A stretch of 64,000 bases of DNA from Kitasatospora kifunensis. GTDB lineage: Bacteria; Actinomycetota; Actinomycetes; Streptomycetales; Streptomycetaceae. Shown here in pieces: positions 15,674-24,055 of this stretch; position 1 is the stretch's first letter, and the number at the start of each line of letters is the position of its first letter. The stretch is from contig NZ_JACHJV010000001.1 in assembly GCF_014203855.1 (NCBI RefSeq), positions 5,642,001 to 5,706,000 on the forward strand, in the 5' to 3' direction. Under the pieces are notes generated by a model. It was not told the origin of the DNA and did no database searches. It saw nothing but the letters and a program-made list of their open reading frames with translations. The translations under genes were made by a program, and so were the position numbers.

Positions 15674-16458
15674 GTGATCTTAAAGGAGCCTTCAGCATTG
15701 ATGGTCTCATCGACAATTTCAGCTACCCTGCGGACGGTCTCCTCGAAAGGGACGCCACACTGTTCAGCCCACGCTTCGTAAGAAGCCAAATGCGCGACGA
15801 TCGGCGCCGGGTCGGCGACCGTGATGGTGCCCGGTAGCTGCTGAATACGGATCTCGTTGAATTCCGCGCCAAGATACCGGGGCGCTTTCTCCAGGGAGAA
15901 ACGGGAGCTGAGGGAGACGCGTGCCGGCCCCTTGGGTACTCCCAGGATCTCGCCTGCGGCCCTGGTCCACAGCCGGTCCAGTTCCTGCTTGTCGGTGTCG
16001 CTGTTGGTCGAGGCGATGAGGACACCACCGGGTCGAAGGACGCGGGCCATTTCCTTGATCGTGGCCTCGATATCTGCCACGTGGTACAGCATGTGCAATG
16101 CCAGTACCGCGTCCGCGCTGTCGTCAGCGAAGGGCAGGGTCTGAGCGTCGGCTACCAGGACCGGCTTCTCGACGCCAGCGAGGATGCCGACAGAGATGTC
16201 GATCCCGACGACCTGAAGGTCTGGACGATCCTTGCGCAGACGACTGACGAACTTGCCGTTGCCGCAGCCGATGTCGAACACGGTCCCGCTGGTCCTGGCC
16301 AGCTCCTCCTCGACGAGCCCCGGCAGGTCGTACTGCGGCTGCTGCCACCGGTAGATCGACTGGCGGGCAGCCAGGTGGCGCCCGTCGGCGTAGGCGCTGG
16401 TCGTGAGGATCGTCTTGTCAGCGACTGCGGCGTCCTGCTGCGCAGTGTTGCTCGTCAC
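15640..16458 (-). CDS. Class I SAM-dependent methyltransferase
   Basis: A 272-residue methyltransferase with motif I FDIGCGNGKFVSRL (about 60-74), VVGIDIS, and DAQTLPFADDSADAVLALHM (motifs II-III). It belongs to the small-molecule methyltransferase type (Methyltransf_11). GTG 16458 overlaps the regulator stop as GTGA, so it is translationally coupled to the XRE-TPR gene. Lying divergent from the peptide/JmjC operon, it may be an additional tailoring or signalling methyltransferase of that locus. Confidence 0.85.
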   Translation of the reverse strand: MTSNTAQQDAAVADKTILTTSAYADGRHLAARQSIYRWQQPQYDLPGLVEEELARTSGTVFDIGCGNGKFVSRLRKDRPDLQVVGIDISVGILAGVEKPVLVADAQTLPFADDSADAVLALHMLYHVADIEATIKEMARVLRPGGVLIASTNSDTDKQELDRLWTRAAGEILGVPKGPARVSLSSRFSLEKAPRYLGAEFNEIRIQQLPGTITVADPAPIVAHLASYEAWAEQCGVPFEETVRRVAEIVDETINAEGSFKITCLGGILACRR

Positions 16459-17774
16459 TTGGCTGGCTCCGGAGGGTTCGTGAGTGCGGGTTGAGAGCAG
16501 GCTTCTCGGACATTCTCACGGAGACTCAGGACGAGCGGCGAGCCTGCGTATGCGGGCTGATCGAGGCGGCTGCTCAGCGCTTGGAGCCGCCTGTTGATGC
16601 TCGCTGTTCTCCGACCTGGCACGGTGTCCAGGACGATCGAGAGGTTCGCCTGCACGCCGTCGAGGTCGCCATGGGCGAGATGGGCGTTGGAGAGGTCGAG
16701 GTGCGCGGCCAGGAGGTCGCCGGAGGACTGCTCCGGCTGCGGAGCGCATTCGTACAGGATGATCGCCTTGGACGACGCCTCGATAGCGCGATTCACGTGT
16801 GCCCGACTGCCCAATGCGAGGAGAGAGGTGCCGGCGTAGGTCCACTGCTTTGCCTCGGGGAAGGTGAACACGCCTGGAAGATCCACGACGCTGACCGCTG
16901 CGCTCCGCGCTGCCTCCGCAGCCACTATGGCTCGTAGTGCGTTCGCGTTGTCACCAAGTGCGGCGGTGGCTCGGGCTTCGAGACTGAGCAGGCGGGCCGC
17001 GATGGTCCCACCGTCTGCGTACGGCAGCCCAGCGCGGGCCAGCTCGGCGGCCTGGCGGTGGTCCTGCTGCCAGTAGGCGATCAGGGACTGGACGGATCTG
17101 ATCCAGGCCCGCAGGCCGTTGTGGCCAGCTGACTCTGCGCAGCGCCACGCTGTTCGTGAGTGGGTGGCCGCAGCTGTGTACTGGCCGAGGTCGAGGGCGA
17201 CGTGGGTGGCCAGGCCGCACAGACGCCCGGCCTGCAGGTACAGGTGGCTTGTCTGGCCGGGATGTTGACGCCCTTGGAGTAGCTCGAACACCCCGCGCCT
17301 GAGCGCTCCGATTTCCCGGAAGAGCTCAGACAGCGGTTGGCTGACGTAGTCCGTTGCCAGCCTGGCGATGTCCGCGTCGATCTGCTCCAGCAGTGTGTCG
17401 TCCACGTTGGAGGCGCTCGCGAAGTGGAGGAAGAGGGCAGACTCCGCGGAGTCGGCTGCCACCGCCGCAACGATGTCGTTGCCCGGGTCGGTGCGCCGTT
17501 CAGGCAGTGCGGGCGGGGCGTCTGCTCTGCCGCCGGTGGGGAGCGGAACTGTTCCGAGGGATGCCGATGGTGCTGCCAGCAGGTTAGCCAACTGGCTGAC
17601 CGAGATCTTCAGGGCGTTCGCGAGCTTGGGTCGCATCCAGGGCTGCGGAGTGCTTCTCCCGCTCTCCCAGCGCCCCACAGTCGTACGGTCCACCCGGAGG
17701 GCTTCGGCCAGGGACTCCTGGGTGTGGCCGACGGCCTCCCTGTGCTGGATGAGCCGGTGTCGCTTGAATGCCAT
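16455..17774 (-). CDS. XRE-family regulator with TPR-like sensor region
   Basis: A 439-residue protein. The N-terminal HTH (REAVGHTQESLAEALRVDR, then TTVGRWESGRSTPQPWMRPK, about 8-50) is followed by a long all-helical region with repeats such as AAATHSRTAWRCAESAGHNG, typical of actinobacterial XRE-TPR regulators that bind a peptide or small signal. ATG 17774 is used. It is divergent from the 46-residue peptide gene across a 279-bp region, so regulation of that operon is likely. Confidence 0.88.
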   Translation of the reverse strand: MAFKRHRLIQHREAVGHTQESLAEALRVDRTTVGRWESGRSTPQPWMRPKLANALKISVSQLANLLAAPSASLGTVPLPTGGRADAPPALPERRTDPGNDIVAAVAADSAESALFLHFASASNVDDTLLEQIDADIARLATDYVSQPLSELFREIGALRRGVFELLQGRQHPGQTSHLYLQAGRLCGLATHVALDLGQYTAAATHSRTAWRCAESAGHNGLRAWIRSVQSLIAYWQQDHRQAAELARAGLPYADGGTIAARLLSLEARATAALGDNANALRAIVAAEAARSAAVSVVDLPGVFTFPEAKQWTYAGTSLLALGSRAHVNRAIEASSKAIILYECAPQPEQSSGDLLAAHLDLSNAHLAHGDLDGVQANLSIVLDTVPGRRTASINRRLQALSSRLDQPAYAGSPLVLSLRENVREACSQPALTNPPEPAK

Positions 17775-18053
17775 CCCCGCCCTCTCGTGACGCGCCAGTT
17801 CGTCCGTAGCCGTAACACGCCAGGTCACGCCTGGGTTTGCGGCATGGATGCCTCATCGCTGCATCAATTCTGCTCTGGTTCATCAGCGTTGGAGGCGGTT
17901 CTGTAGAGACCTGCCGGGTGAATCCCGGCGCGAATCGGCCCGGGACGCCACGCCGACCAGCACCTGACGAGGCTTCCTCCCCGGCGCCGATACATCTCTG
18001 CACCCACGAGGGGCTGGACCCTCGGTCCGCCCGTGATTCCGAAGGAGGGCTTC
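17775..18053. promoter_or_regulatory. Divergent promoter region between XRE-TPR and peptide genes
   Basis: These 279 bp must carry promoters in both directions. I could not assign clear -35/-10 boxes. GAAGGAGG at 18041-18048 is a strong ribosome binding site for the peptide gene. Confidence 0.4.
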
Positions 18054-18194
18054 ATGCCCGAGAACATGACGAGCAGCACCGAGTTGGAGGGCGACGGCCT
18101 TCTGGTCGCCCGCGCGAAGGTCGCCGCGGCCCGCTCGCGCGGCGAGCAGCCGTCGGACGGCGGCTCCACCGGCCGTACCGACACCAACGACTGA
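18054..18194 (+). CDS. 46-residue peptide, candidate RiPP precursor
   Basis: ATG 18054 is preceded by GAAGGAGG at 5-nt spacing, the best ribosome binding site in this part of the window, and TGA is at 18192-18194. Residues 10-29 (start TELEGDGLLVARAKVAA) would form a charged amphipathic helix like a leader. Residues 30-46 are a flexible Gly/Ser/Thr/Asp/Asn-rich tail with a single Arg (41) and no Cys. No signal peptide. It is 11 bp upstream of the JmjC oxygenase gene and probably co-transcribed, so its tail could be the substrate of that enzyme. This is inference from context and composition. Confidence 0.6.
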   Translation: MPENMTSSTELEGDGLLVARAKVAAARSRGEQPSDGGSTGRTDTND

Positions 18195-18205
18195 CGGCTG
18201 CATTG

Positions 18206-19393
18206 ATGATCACCGAGCGCTTCTCGGTGGTCGAGCGTCTGGGCGGGGATGCCTTCCTCGCCCAGACGCTCGGCCGCAGCTTCAAGGTCGCACGTGGTGA
18301 AGCCGCGTCAATCGCCGGACTGATGAGCTGGGATGACCTCAACGCCATCCTGGCCCACCACCGGTTCGAACCACCTCGCTTCCGACTTGCCGTCAACGGG
18401 GAGCAGGTGCCGCCGCACATGTACTCCCGGCCGATCGTCACCAGGCGGAGCACCGTCTGGCACCAGCTCCAGCCCTCCGAGTTGCACAAGCGTCTCGCCG
18501 AGGGTGCCACGCTGGTTCTGGACGCCGTTGACGAACTCCACCCCGGCATCGGTGCCCTGGCCGGCCAGCTGGAGCGCTGGCTGCGAACCGGTGTGCAGAT
18601 CAACCTGTACGCCTCCTGGACCGACACCGAGGGCTTCGGCGTCCACTGGGACGATCACGACGTGGTCGTTGTCCAGCTCGACGGCGCGAAACGCTGGCGC
18701 ATCTACGGCCCCACCCGCACCGCGCCCATGCACCGCGATGTCGAGGTACCGGAACCGCCACCCGAGGAGCCCATCGCCGATCTCGTCCTCACCGCAGGCG
18801 ACGTTCTCTACCTGCCTCGGGGCTGGTGGCACGCCGTCGCGGCCTCGGAGGGCGAACACTCGCTGCATGTCACGTGCGGGCTGCAGAGTACGACGGGCGC
18901 CGACCTGATCACCTGGCTGTCGGAGATGTTGCGCGCCCATGAGACCGTCCGGGCTGACATTCCGCGCTTCGGGGCCGCAGAGGAGCAGTGCGCCTTCCTC
19001 GACACGATCGGCAAGCTCCTCGCGGCCGAGTTGGCGAGCGACGACCTGATCGCCCGCTTCTCCTCCGATCGCGACGCCACCGAGAGATCCCGGCTCGCGC
19101 CGTCGCTGCCCCACATCACGACGGCCCCACCGGATGCCGACCTGGAGGTGTGCCTGGTCACCACGCGGCCCGCGCTCGCGGCCGTGCCCGACGGCACCGT
19201 CCGGCTGACCGCAGGCGGCGAGGAGTGGACGTTTGCCGCCAAGGCCGAGCCGATGCTCGCGCTCCTCGCTGACGGGGAGGCTCACCGGCTGGCCGATCTC
19301 GCGCAGGCCGCAGGCGTCACCCTCGCGCAGGCGGCCGGTGTCGTGACGGAGCTGGTCGACGGCCAGGCCGCCGTGATCGGAGGCTCACGATGA
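18206..19393 (+). CDS. JmjC/cupin-4 Fe(II)/2-oxoglutarate oxygenase
   Basis: A 395-residue protein with the JmjC fold of peptide and ribosomal-protein hydroxylases. The facial triad is visible: H147-W-D149 in GFGVHWDDHDVVVVQ and H209 in LYLPRGWWHAV, with QLDGAKRWRIYGP between them, which typically holds the 2-oxoglutarate-binding Lys/Arg. Residues about 320-395 look like the C-terminal winged-helix domain of ribosomal oxygenases. ATG 18206 starts 11 bp after the peptide gene; its stop overlaps the aldo/keto reductase start (ATGA). The likely reaction is hydroxylation of a peptide side chain. Confidence 0.85.
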   Translation: MITERFSVVERLGGDAFLAQTLGRSFKVARGEAASIAGLMSWDDLNAILAHHRFEPPRFRLAVNGEQVPPHMYSRPIVTRRSTVWHQLQPSELHKRLAEGATLVLDAVDELHPGIGALAGQLERWLRTGVQINLYASWTDTEGFGVHWDDHDVVVVQLDGAKRWRIYGPTRTAPMHRDVEVPEPPPEEPIADLVLTAGDVLYLPRGWWHAVAASEGEHSLHVTCGLQSTTGADLITWLSEMLRAHETVRADIPRFGAAEEQCAFLDTIGKLLAAELASDDLIARFSSDRDATERSRLAPSLPHITTAPPDADLEVCLVTTRPALAAVPDGTVRLTAGGEEWTFAAKAEPMLALLADGEAHRLADLAQAAGVTLAQAAGVVTELVDGQAAVIGGSR

Positions 19394-20286
19394 CCGCCCA
19401 GCTGGGCCTCGGCACTTACCGCTGTCCCGATGTGGCCGAGGCTGCGGTGAGGGCCGCTTCCCGGGGCGCCGACTGGGTGGACACCGCGCCCAACTACGAG
19501 GGCGGCCGGGCCGAGGCGGCACTGGCACTGGTCCTGGCCGCGTATCCAGATCTCCGCGTCTCCACGAAGGTGGGTTTCGTCCCTCCCAATGCCAGGCGGA
19601 TCGGCCTGCGCGCTGGTGTGCTGTCCGTCGACGATGCCGAGCGGGGGCACTGCCTGGCGCCGGGCTACATCAGCTGGCAGGTCGCCCGCAGCAAGCGCAT
19701 GCTCGGCCGTGTGCCCGACGTAGTGTTCCTGCACAACCCGGAATATGACTGCCAGGAAAGCGAGATCGCCGACCGGCTCTACGTCGCGTTCCTCGCTTTG
19801 GAGGAGGCTTGCAGTCAACGCGTCATCAGTTCCTACGGGTTGGCGACCTGGCGCGGTTTCAGCAGCGGGCTCTTCGATGTGCCTGCCCTGCTCGAACTCG
19901 CGACCAAGGCTGGCGGCCCGGAGCACCACCTGCGGGCCATCCAACTCCCCGTCTCCCTCGTCCACCTCGCGGTCGTCGCCCAGGCCATCGACGGACACGG
20001 CCCGCTGGTCGACGCCCTGGATGCGGGGCTGGAGGTGTTCGCCTCCGCCCCGCTCCACGGTGGCGAGATCCCCGGCCTCGTGACCCGTGAGCTGACCGAC
20101 CTGATCAGCCCTGGCAGCACGCCCGCGCAGGCTGCCCTCGCCGTCGTCGCCTCGACCACCGGAGTGAAACGCGTACTTCTGTCGACGGGGAATCCGGAAC
20201 ACTGGACGCAGGCCGCCGATACCGTCGGCCGTCCGCCGTTGTCTCCGGATGTGCTGCGAAGGGTCGTTGATGTACTCGGAACCTGA
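19390..20286 (+). CDS. Aldo/keto reductase
   Basis: A 298-residue (alpha/beta)8 oxidoreductase. The catalytic tetrad is readable as D31 and Y36 in WVDTAPNYEGGRAE, K60 in RVSTKVGF and H115 in VVFLHNPEYD. It starts by ATGA overlap with the JmjC gene and overlaps the phosphotransferase gene at its end, so the three are one operon. It may reduce a carbonyl created in the pathway. Cofactor NADPH is assumed from the family. Confidence 0.88.
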   Translation: MTAQLGLGTYRCPDVAEAAVRAASRGADWVDTAPNYEGGRAEAALALVLAAYPDLRVSTKVGFVPPNARRIGLRAGVLSVDDAERGHCLAPGYISWQVARSKRMLGRVPDVVFLHNPEYDCQESEIADRLYVAFLALEEACSQRVISSYGLATWRGFSSGLFDVPALLELATKAGGPEHHLRAIQLPVSLVHLAVVAQAIDGHGPLVDALDAGLEVFASAPLHGGEIPGLVTRELTDLISPGSTPAQAALAVVASTTGVKRVLLSTGNPEHWTQAADTVGRPPLSPDVLRRVVDVLGT

Positions 20287-21109
20287 GCCGGACACAGCCA
20301 GGCGGATGCGCGAGATGCACGCCGCAGCAGCGATGGCGCTCCGTGCGACACCGATCGGCTCCCGCGAAGCGTGGGGTTGGCGTGGACGTACGCTCAGCCG
20401 CCCGGTCGCTACGGCGTCCGGCGAGGGATGGCTCCGCCTGGTGTCCGCCCCGGCTGACAAGGCCGGTGGAAAACTCTGGGAGGGACCGCAGGAGGCAGAA
20501 CGGCTCATGCCTCCTGCGGTCCCTCGGCCTCGACTGCGGGAACGACGCACCTGGGCTGAGGCCGAGTACGGCTACCTCGCGGAGCTGTACGCCAAGGTCG
20601 CCGCTGCAACCATCACGACCCACGAGCCCGTTCTGCGGGCAGCACCGGACCTGGACGACGTCTGGTGGGAGAGCCTCACCTCCGCGCTCGATGCCATCGC
20701 CAACGTCCCCAGCAGTCGGGTGGCAGTCCGCCAGGAGTACCTGGACCGGGCCATGCCGACATACCTGGGCGTCCCCATCAACACCACCGTGCCCGCCTGG
20801 ACAACGGCCCACGGTGACCTGCACTGGGCCAACCTCACCAGCCCGACACTCACCGTGCTCGACTGGGAAGGCTGGGGCGTCGCACCCGCCGGCTACGACG
20901 CAGCCCTTCTGCACGCCTACAGCCTCCTCGTCCCCGAGACTGCCGCCGATGTCCGTCGGCGGCTCGACCACATCCTCGACACGCCGACCGGACGGTTCGC
21001 CGAGCTCGTGGTCATCACCGAGCTCCTGCAGACCACAACACGCGGAGACAACCTAGAACTGGAGGAGCCGCTACGGCGTCGACTCGGGCACCTCGTGCAG
21101 CGCGGGTAG
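20270..21109 (+). CDS. APH-like phosphotransferase
   Basis: A 279-residue protein with the aminoglycoside phosphotransferase catalytic loop HGDLHWANL and the metal-binding VLDWEGWG, so the kinase fold is intact at the C-lobe. The N-lobe is poorly conserved. ATG 20270 has GAAGGG 6 nt upstream and overlaps the reductase gene by 17 nt. APH-like kinases act on antibiotics, but in class V lanthipeptide and thioamitide loci relatives phosphorylate Ser/Thr for dehydration; the Ser/Thr-rich tail of the 46-residue peptide makes this worth considering. Confidence 0.8.
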   Translation: MYSEPEPDTARRMREMHAAAAMALRATPIGSREAWGWRGRTLSRPVATASGEGWLRLVSAPADKAGGKLWEGPQEAERLMPPAVPRPRLRERRTWAEAEYGYLAELYAKVAAATITTHEPVLRAAPDLDDVWWESLTSALDAIANVPSSRVAVRQEYLDRAMPTYLGVPINTTVPAWTTAHGDLHWANLTSPTLTVLDWEGWGVAPAGYDAALLHAYSLLVPETAADVRRRLDHILDTPTGRFAELVVITELLQTTTRGDNLELEEPLRRRLGHLVQRG

Positions 21110-21122
21110 CCCCGCCCTTCGG

Positions 21123-21317
21123 TCAAGTACTCGACGGATGGCTCGTCTCCCGCCGGGGAGACGAGCCATCCGTCGAGTGCGAGGCTAAGCCGTTGAACAC
21201 GTCCCCCTGTACAACGAACGAACCGCGGTCCGTGGCATAGACGTTGGGACAGTCGTTCTGCCCACACTCGCCGGATCCGTTGCCGGTGAGTCGGGTAAGC
21301 CCTGGCCCGTCCGCCAT
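21123..21317 (-). CDS. N-terminal-half homologue of the DUF6879 partner protein
   Basis: A 64-residue frame from ATG 21317 with a purine-rich GGGGG site upstream. It has the partner motif ECGQNDCPNVYATDRGSFVV followed by QGD, but after FNGL it loses similarity and its last 20 codons run through a long terminator hairpin. It contains a TTA codon (21186-21188), so translation would depend on bldA in Streptomyces. It lies downstream of DUF6879 instead of upstream, so it looks rearranged or truncated. Confidence 0.55.
   Translation of the reverse strand: MADGPGLTRLTGNGSGECGQNDCPNVYATDRGSFVVQGDVFNGLASHSTDGSSPRRETSHPSST
21129..21178. terminator. Perfect 23-bp terminator hairpin
   Basis: The stem 21129-21151 with 21156-21178 is perfect, with a 4-nt GCCG loop. 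It ends the JmjC/AKR/phosphotransferase operon and faces the leftward small gene, whose 3' end it overlaps. Confidence 0.88.
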
Positions 21318-21513
21318 GATGAACCCCCTTGAGTACGGCCCCTCCTGGGGCCGATCTCTGCCGACGTTACGCACGATGACGAACCGGGTCTATGCGAACA
21401 CGGGATCATTCGCGTAGTCGAATAAAGATCTTGGGATCAGCCCAGCTGGAGGGGAAGACGGCTGCCGCTGGCCTGCCGCAGCTCCCGCAGTGTTTTGCCG
21501 AGATCGGTGCTGT

Positions 21514-22035
21514 TCACTCGCCGCCGTACCGCTCCCACCACTCGGCGAAGGGCACTGCGTGCTGGAGGGCAGTGTCGCGGTACTTCAGCCACTCAAGGGC
21601 GGATGGTTGCAGGTCGGCGCTCTGGAACTTTCCGTCGGGGGCGTAGGCCATGGTGACCACGCTGGTCTCGTCGAAGGCCCAGAAGTCCGGTACGCCTTCG
21701 AGCGGGTTGGGCTGGTCCGTCGTGTCCAGGATGAAGAACTCCTCGCCAGCTGCGCTGTTCTTGACGTAGCCCCAGCCGAGTTCGAAGCGGAGGTATGGCG
21801 TCAGCGGGCGGCGCAGGACGTGGACGCGGTACATGCGCTTGCCGGCTTGGGTGTTGGCGTGGACCTCGTCGGCCCAGTCCTGGTTGTAGTCGGCCGGCTG
21901 GGGTTCGCCTGCGAGGAAGGCGCGGATGCTCTCGGGGTTCGAGGAGCCGGTGTAGTCGTCCAAGGCTTCCAGGCGGAATGCCTCACGCTGGAAGTCGGAG
22001 AACAGCTTCTCGAAGTCGTCACGCGGGATGCTCAT
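21514..22035 (-). CDS. DUF6879-family protein (cassette copy 2)
   Basis: A 173-residue protein sharing the landmarks of the copy at 10.7 kb: DDFEKLFSDFQREAFRLE, YRVHVLRRPLTPYLRFELGW, and HAVPFAEWW. ATG 22035 has GGAGG about 5 nt upstream and overlaps the end of a 32-codon frame that matches the C-terminal half of the partner protein. No regulator gene is directly downstream in this copy. Confidence 0.8.
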   Translation of the reverse strand: MSIPRDDFEKLFSDFQREAFRLEALDDYTGSSNPESIRAFLAGEPQPADYNQDWADEVHANTQAGKRMYRVHVLRRPLTPYLRFELGWGYVKNSAAGEEFFILDTTDQPNPLEGVPDFWAFDETSVVTMAYAPDGKFQSADLQPSALEWLKYRDTALQHAVPFAEWWERYGGE

Positions 22036-22117
22036 CGGCGTACCTCCGGATCAGTGCGGCCGGGAAGCGAACGACAGTCTCCCCGGCCGGGAGCTGGACG
22101 GTCCGGGGCAGCTTCAC
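22019..22117 (-). CDS. C-terminal-half homologue of the DUF6879 partner protein
   Basis: A 32-residue frame, GTG 22117 preceded by AAGGGA, overlapping the DUF6879 start by 17 nt exactly as in cassette 1. LPAGETVVRFPAALI aligns with LPENETAVEVTTELL of copy 1. The Cys-Pro half is missing here and is found alone at 21123-21317. Probably a truncated relic. Confidence 0.45.
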   Translation of the reverse strand: MKLPRTVQLPAGETVVRFPAALIRRYADEHPA

Positions 22118-22337
22118 CGGCTGTCCCTTCCCTCGTCTTTGGGAGCACGTCGATGCTCCCGAGAGTGAGGCGGCGCGGTCAAGGTGAGGCAGCTGGGAGA
22201 ACAGGAAAGCGGGGAGGAACGGTCGCAGTGCGGGTTCGAGCGGGTGGACCCGCTGAGCTCCGGGTGTCAGGAGTGGGGTCAGGACACCGCCGGGTGGAGG
22301 CGCCGAGCGGAAGTGGGAAGCGGCGGCGCCGAGCGGG

Positions 22338-23624
22338 TCAGCTCTTGTTGACGGATTCCGGCACGGCCTTGATGCCGGGGATGGGGGACGGCAACAGGCA
22401 CAGGACGCCGAGCGCGCCGCCGATGCCTGCGGTCAGCAGGGTAGGCCGCATGCCGATCCCCGTCCCCAACCAGCCGCCGACCAGGGCGCCGAGGGGCCGG
22501 CAGCCGTAGTTGATCGCGCTGTAGGCGCCGGATATCCGGCTGCGCAGGTTGTCGGGAGTCACCGCCGCCCTGAGGGAGTTGTTGGCGATGTCGAAGAACA
22601 TCACGGCCATGCCCGACAGGAACTCCGCCACGCCGAACACGACGGCGCTCTTCCAGTGGGCGCCGCCTGCGACGGTCAGCAGTGCCAGCGGGCTGGGATA
22701 GAACACAGCCCCCAGCATGATCGTCCGGCCGAGGCCGACGACGTCGATGACCTTGCGTGCCACGACCGCGCCGATCAGACCGCCGACCGCGCCCGCCCCG
22801 AGGGCGAGCCCGATCGCGCCGGCCGACAGGCCCAGCACACGGCTGGCGAACAGGATGATGATGGCCTGCGCGGCGAGCATGAAGAAGTTCATCGTGGCCG
22901 AGCAGGCCAGGCTGGCGCGCAGGATCGCATGCCCGAAGACGAAGCGCGCGCCGACGGCCATCCTGGTGCGCAGCGGAAGGTGGGCGTCGGACGCGGGCGG
23001 TGTCTCCGGTGTCCTGATGCGGCTGATCATGGTCGCGGAGAACAGGAAGGAGACCGCGTCCACGGCCACCGCGACGGGCGCCGTGACGGCCTGAATGAGC
23101 GCGCCGCCGATCGCGGGGCCGATGACGAACGAGGCCGAACGGCTCGTGCTGAGCTTGCTGTTGGCGGCCACGTAGCCGGAGCGGGGGATCAGCGTGGTGA
23201 AGAACGTCGGGTAGGAGACGTCGAAGAGCGTCTGCCCCACGCCGGTGATCGCGCCGACGAGGTACAACTGCGCGAGCCCGAGCCCGTGCGCTGCGTAGGC
23301 GACCGGCAGGCTCAGCAGAGCGACGGCGCGCAGCACGTCGGCCGCGATCAGCAGCACCCGCTTGTGGGTACGGGAGTCGACCCAGGCGCCGACGACCGGT
23401 GCCACGGTGTTGGGCAGCCAGATCAGCGCCGTCAGCAGCGCCGTCTGCTGCGCGTCCGCGTGCAGCATGGCCACCGCGATGAGCGGCAGCGCCAGTTCGC
23501 TGATCCGGTCGCCGAACTGCGAAACGCTTTGGCCCATCCAGAAGGTGTTGAACCGGCGGTCGGCCCGCGGAGCGGCCTCGGTCCTGTCCGGTGCCGATAA
23601 TTCCACCTGTTGTGAGCGGTCCAT
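22338..23624 (-). CDS. MFS transporter
   Basis: A 428-residue, 12-helix major facilitator protein of the enterobactin exporter/macrolide efflux (MFS_3) type. The opening FNTFWMGQSVSQFGDRISEL and the loop WVDSRTHKRVLL between helices 2 and 3 are characteristic. ATG 23624 has GGGGGA upstream. It probably exports a small molecule; nothing nearby indicates which one. Confidence 0.88.
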   Translation of the reverse strand: MDRSQQVELSAPDRTEAAPRADRRFNTFWMGQSVSQFGDRISELALPLIAVAMLHADAQQTALLTALIWLPNTVAPVVGAWVDSRTHKRVLLIAADVLRAVALLSLPVAYAAHGLGLAQLYLVGAITGVGQTLFDVSYPTFFTTLIPRSGYVAANSKLSTSRSASFVIGPAIGGALIQAVTAPVAVAVDAVSFLFSATMISRIRTPETPPASDAHLPLRTRMAVGARFVFGHAILRASLACSATMNFFMLAAQAIIILFASRVLGLSAGAIGLALGAGAVGGLIGAVVARKVIDVVGLGRTIMLGAVFYPSPLALLTVAGGAHWKSAVVFGVAEFLSGMAVMFFDIANNSLRAAVTPDNLRSRISGAYSAINYGCRPLGALVGGWLGTGIGMRPTLLTAGIGGALGVLCLLPSPIPGIKAVPESVNKS

Positions 23625-23758
23625 GGTGTCCCCCGTCAGTCTCCACACGGCTCCAATTCGCCGTGACAGTCTGCCATACGGCCACCTACGCCGGTCTTGA
23701 AGTGGCCCCGGCGGCCTGACCCCGTCGGCCTCCGCTGAGCGCCCGAGGGGGACCGTGG

Positions 23759-23788
23759 AATGCCCGCCGGGGGAGTCCGGCGGGCATT
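23759..23788. terminator. Terminator of the DUF397/XRE operon
   Basis: A perfect 12-bp stem (23759-23770 with 23777-23788) and 6-nt loop, 22 bp beyond the DUF397 stop. Confidence 0.75.
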
Positions 23789-23809
23789 TCGGTGTGGGTG
23801 GGTCGGGTG

Positions 23810-24055
23810 TCAGAGGGTGGTGGCGAGGGTGAGGAAGGCGGCCCAGTTGGCGGGGGAGAAGGCGAGTTGGGGGCCGGCCTTGTCCTTGGAGTCGCGGACG
23901 TGGACGTGGGGGCAGGCGGGGGTGGTGGCGACTTCGACGCAGTTGCCACCCTCGTCGTTGCTGTGGGTGCTCTTGGTCCAGGCGATCTCGATGCAGTTGC
24001 CGCCCTCAGCGTTGCTGTAGCTGCTCTTGAACCAGGCGAGTTCTGCGGTGCTCAT
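23810..24055 (-). CDS. DUF397 protein (BldB/WhiJ-partner type) with internal duplication
   Basis: An 81-residue protein. Usual DUF397 proteins have one WxKSSYSxxxGxxCVEVA motif followed by VRDSKDxxGPxLxFxxxxWxxF; here the first motif is duplicated as KSSYSNAEGGNCIEIAW and KSTHSNDEGGNCVEVA. The DNA copies differ at several bases, so the duplication is not recent. ATG 24055 overlaps the XRE stop as ATGA. These small proteins antagonise or assist their XRE partner. Confidence 0.9.
   Translation of the reverse strand: MSTAELAWFKSSYSNAEGGNCIEIAWTKSTHSNDEGGNCVEVATTPACPHVHVRDSKDKAGPQLAFSPANWAAFLTLATTL

Noticed and set aside
18054..18194. FxLD-type lanthipeptide precursor
   Set aside because: The peptide has no Cys and no FxLD motif, and no LanB/LanM-type dehydratase or cyclase is encoded in the window.
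22656..23600. Long plus-strand frame opposite the MFS gene, and the 22279-23685 minus frame
   Set aside because: Both are other-frame shadows of the MFS transporter.
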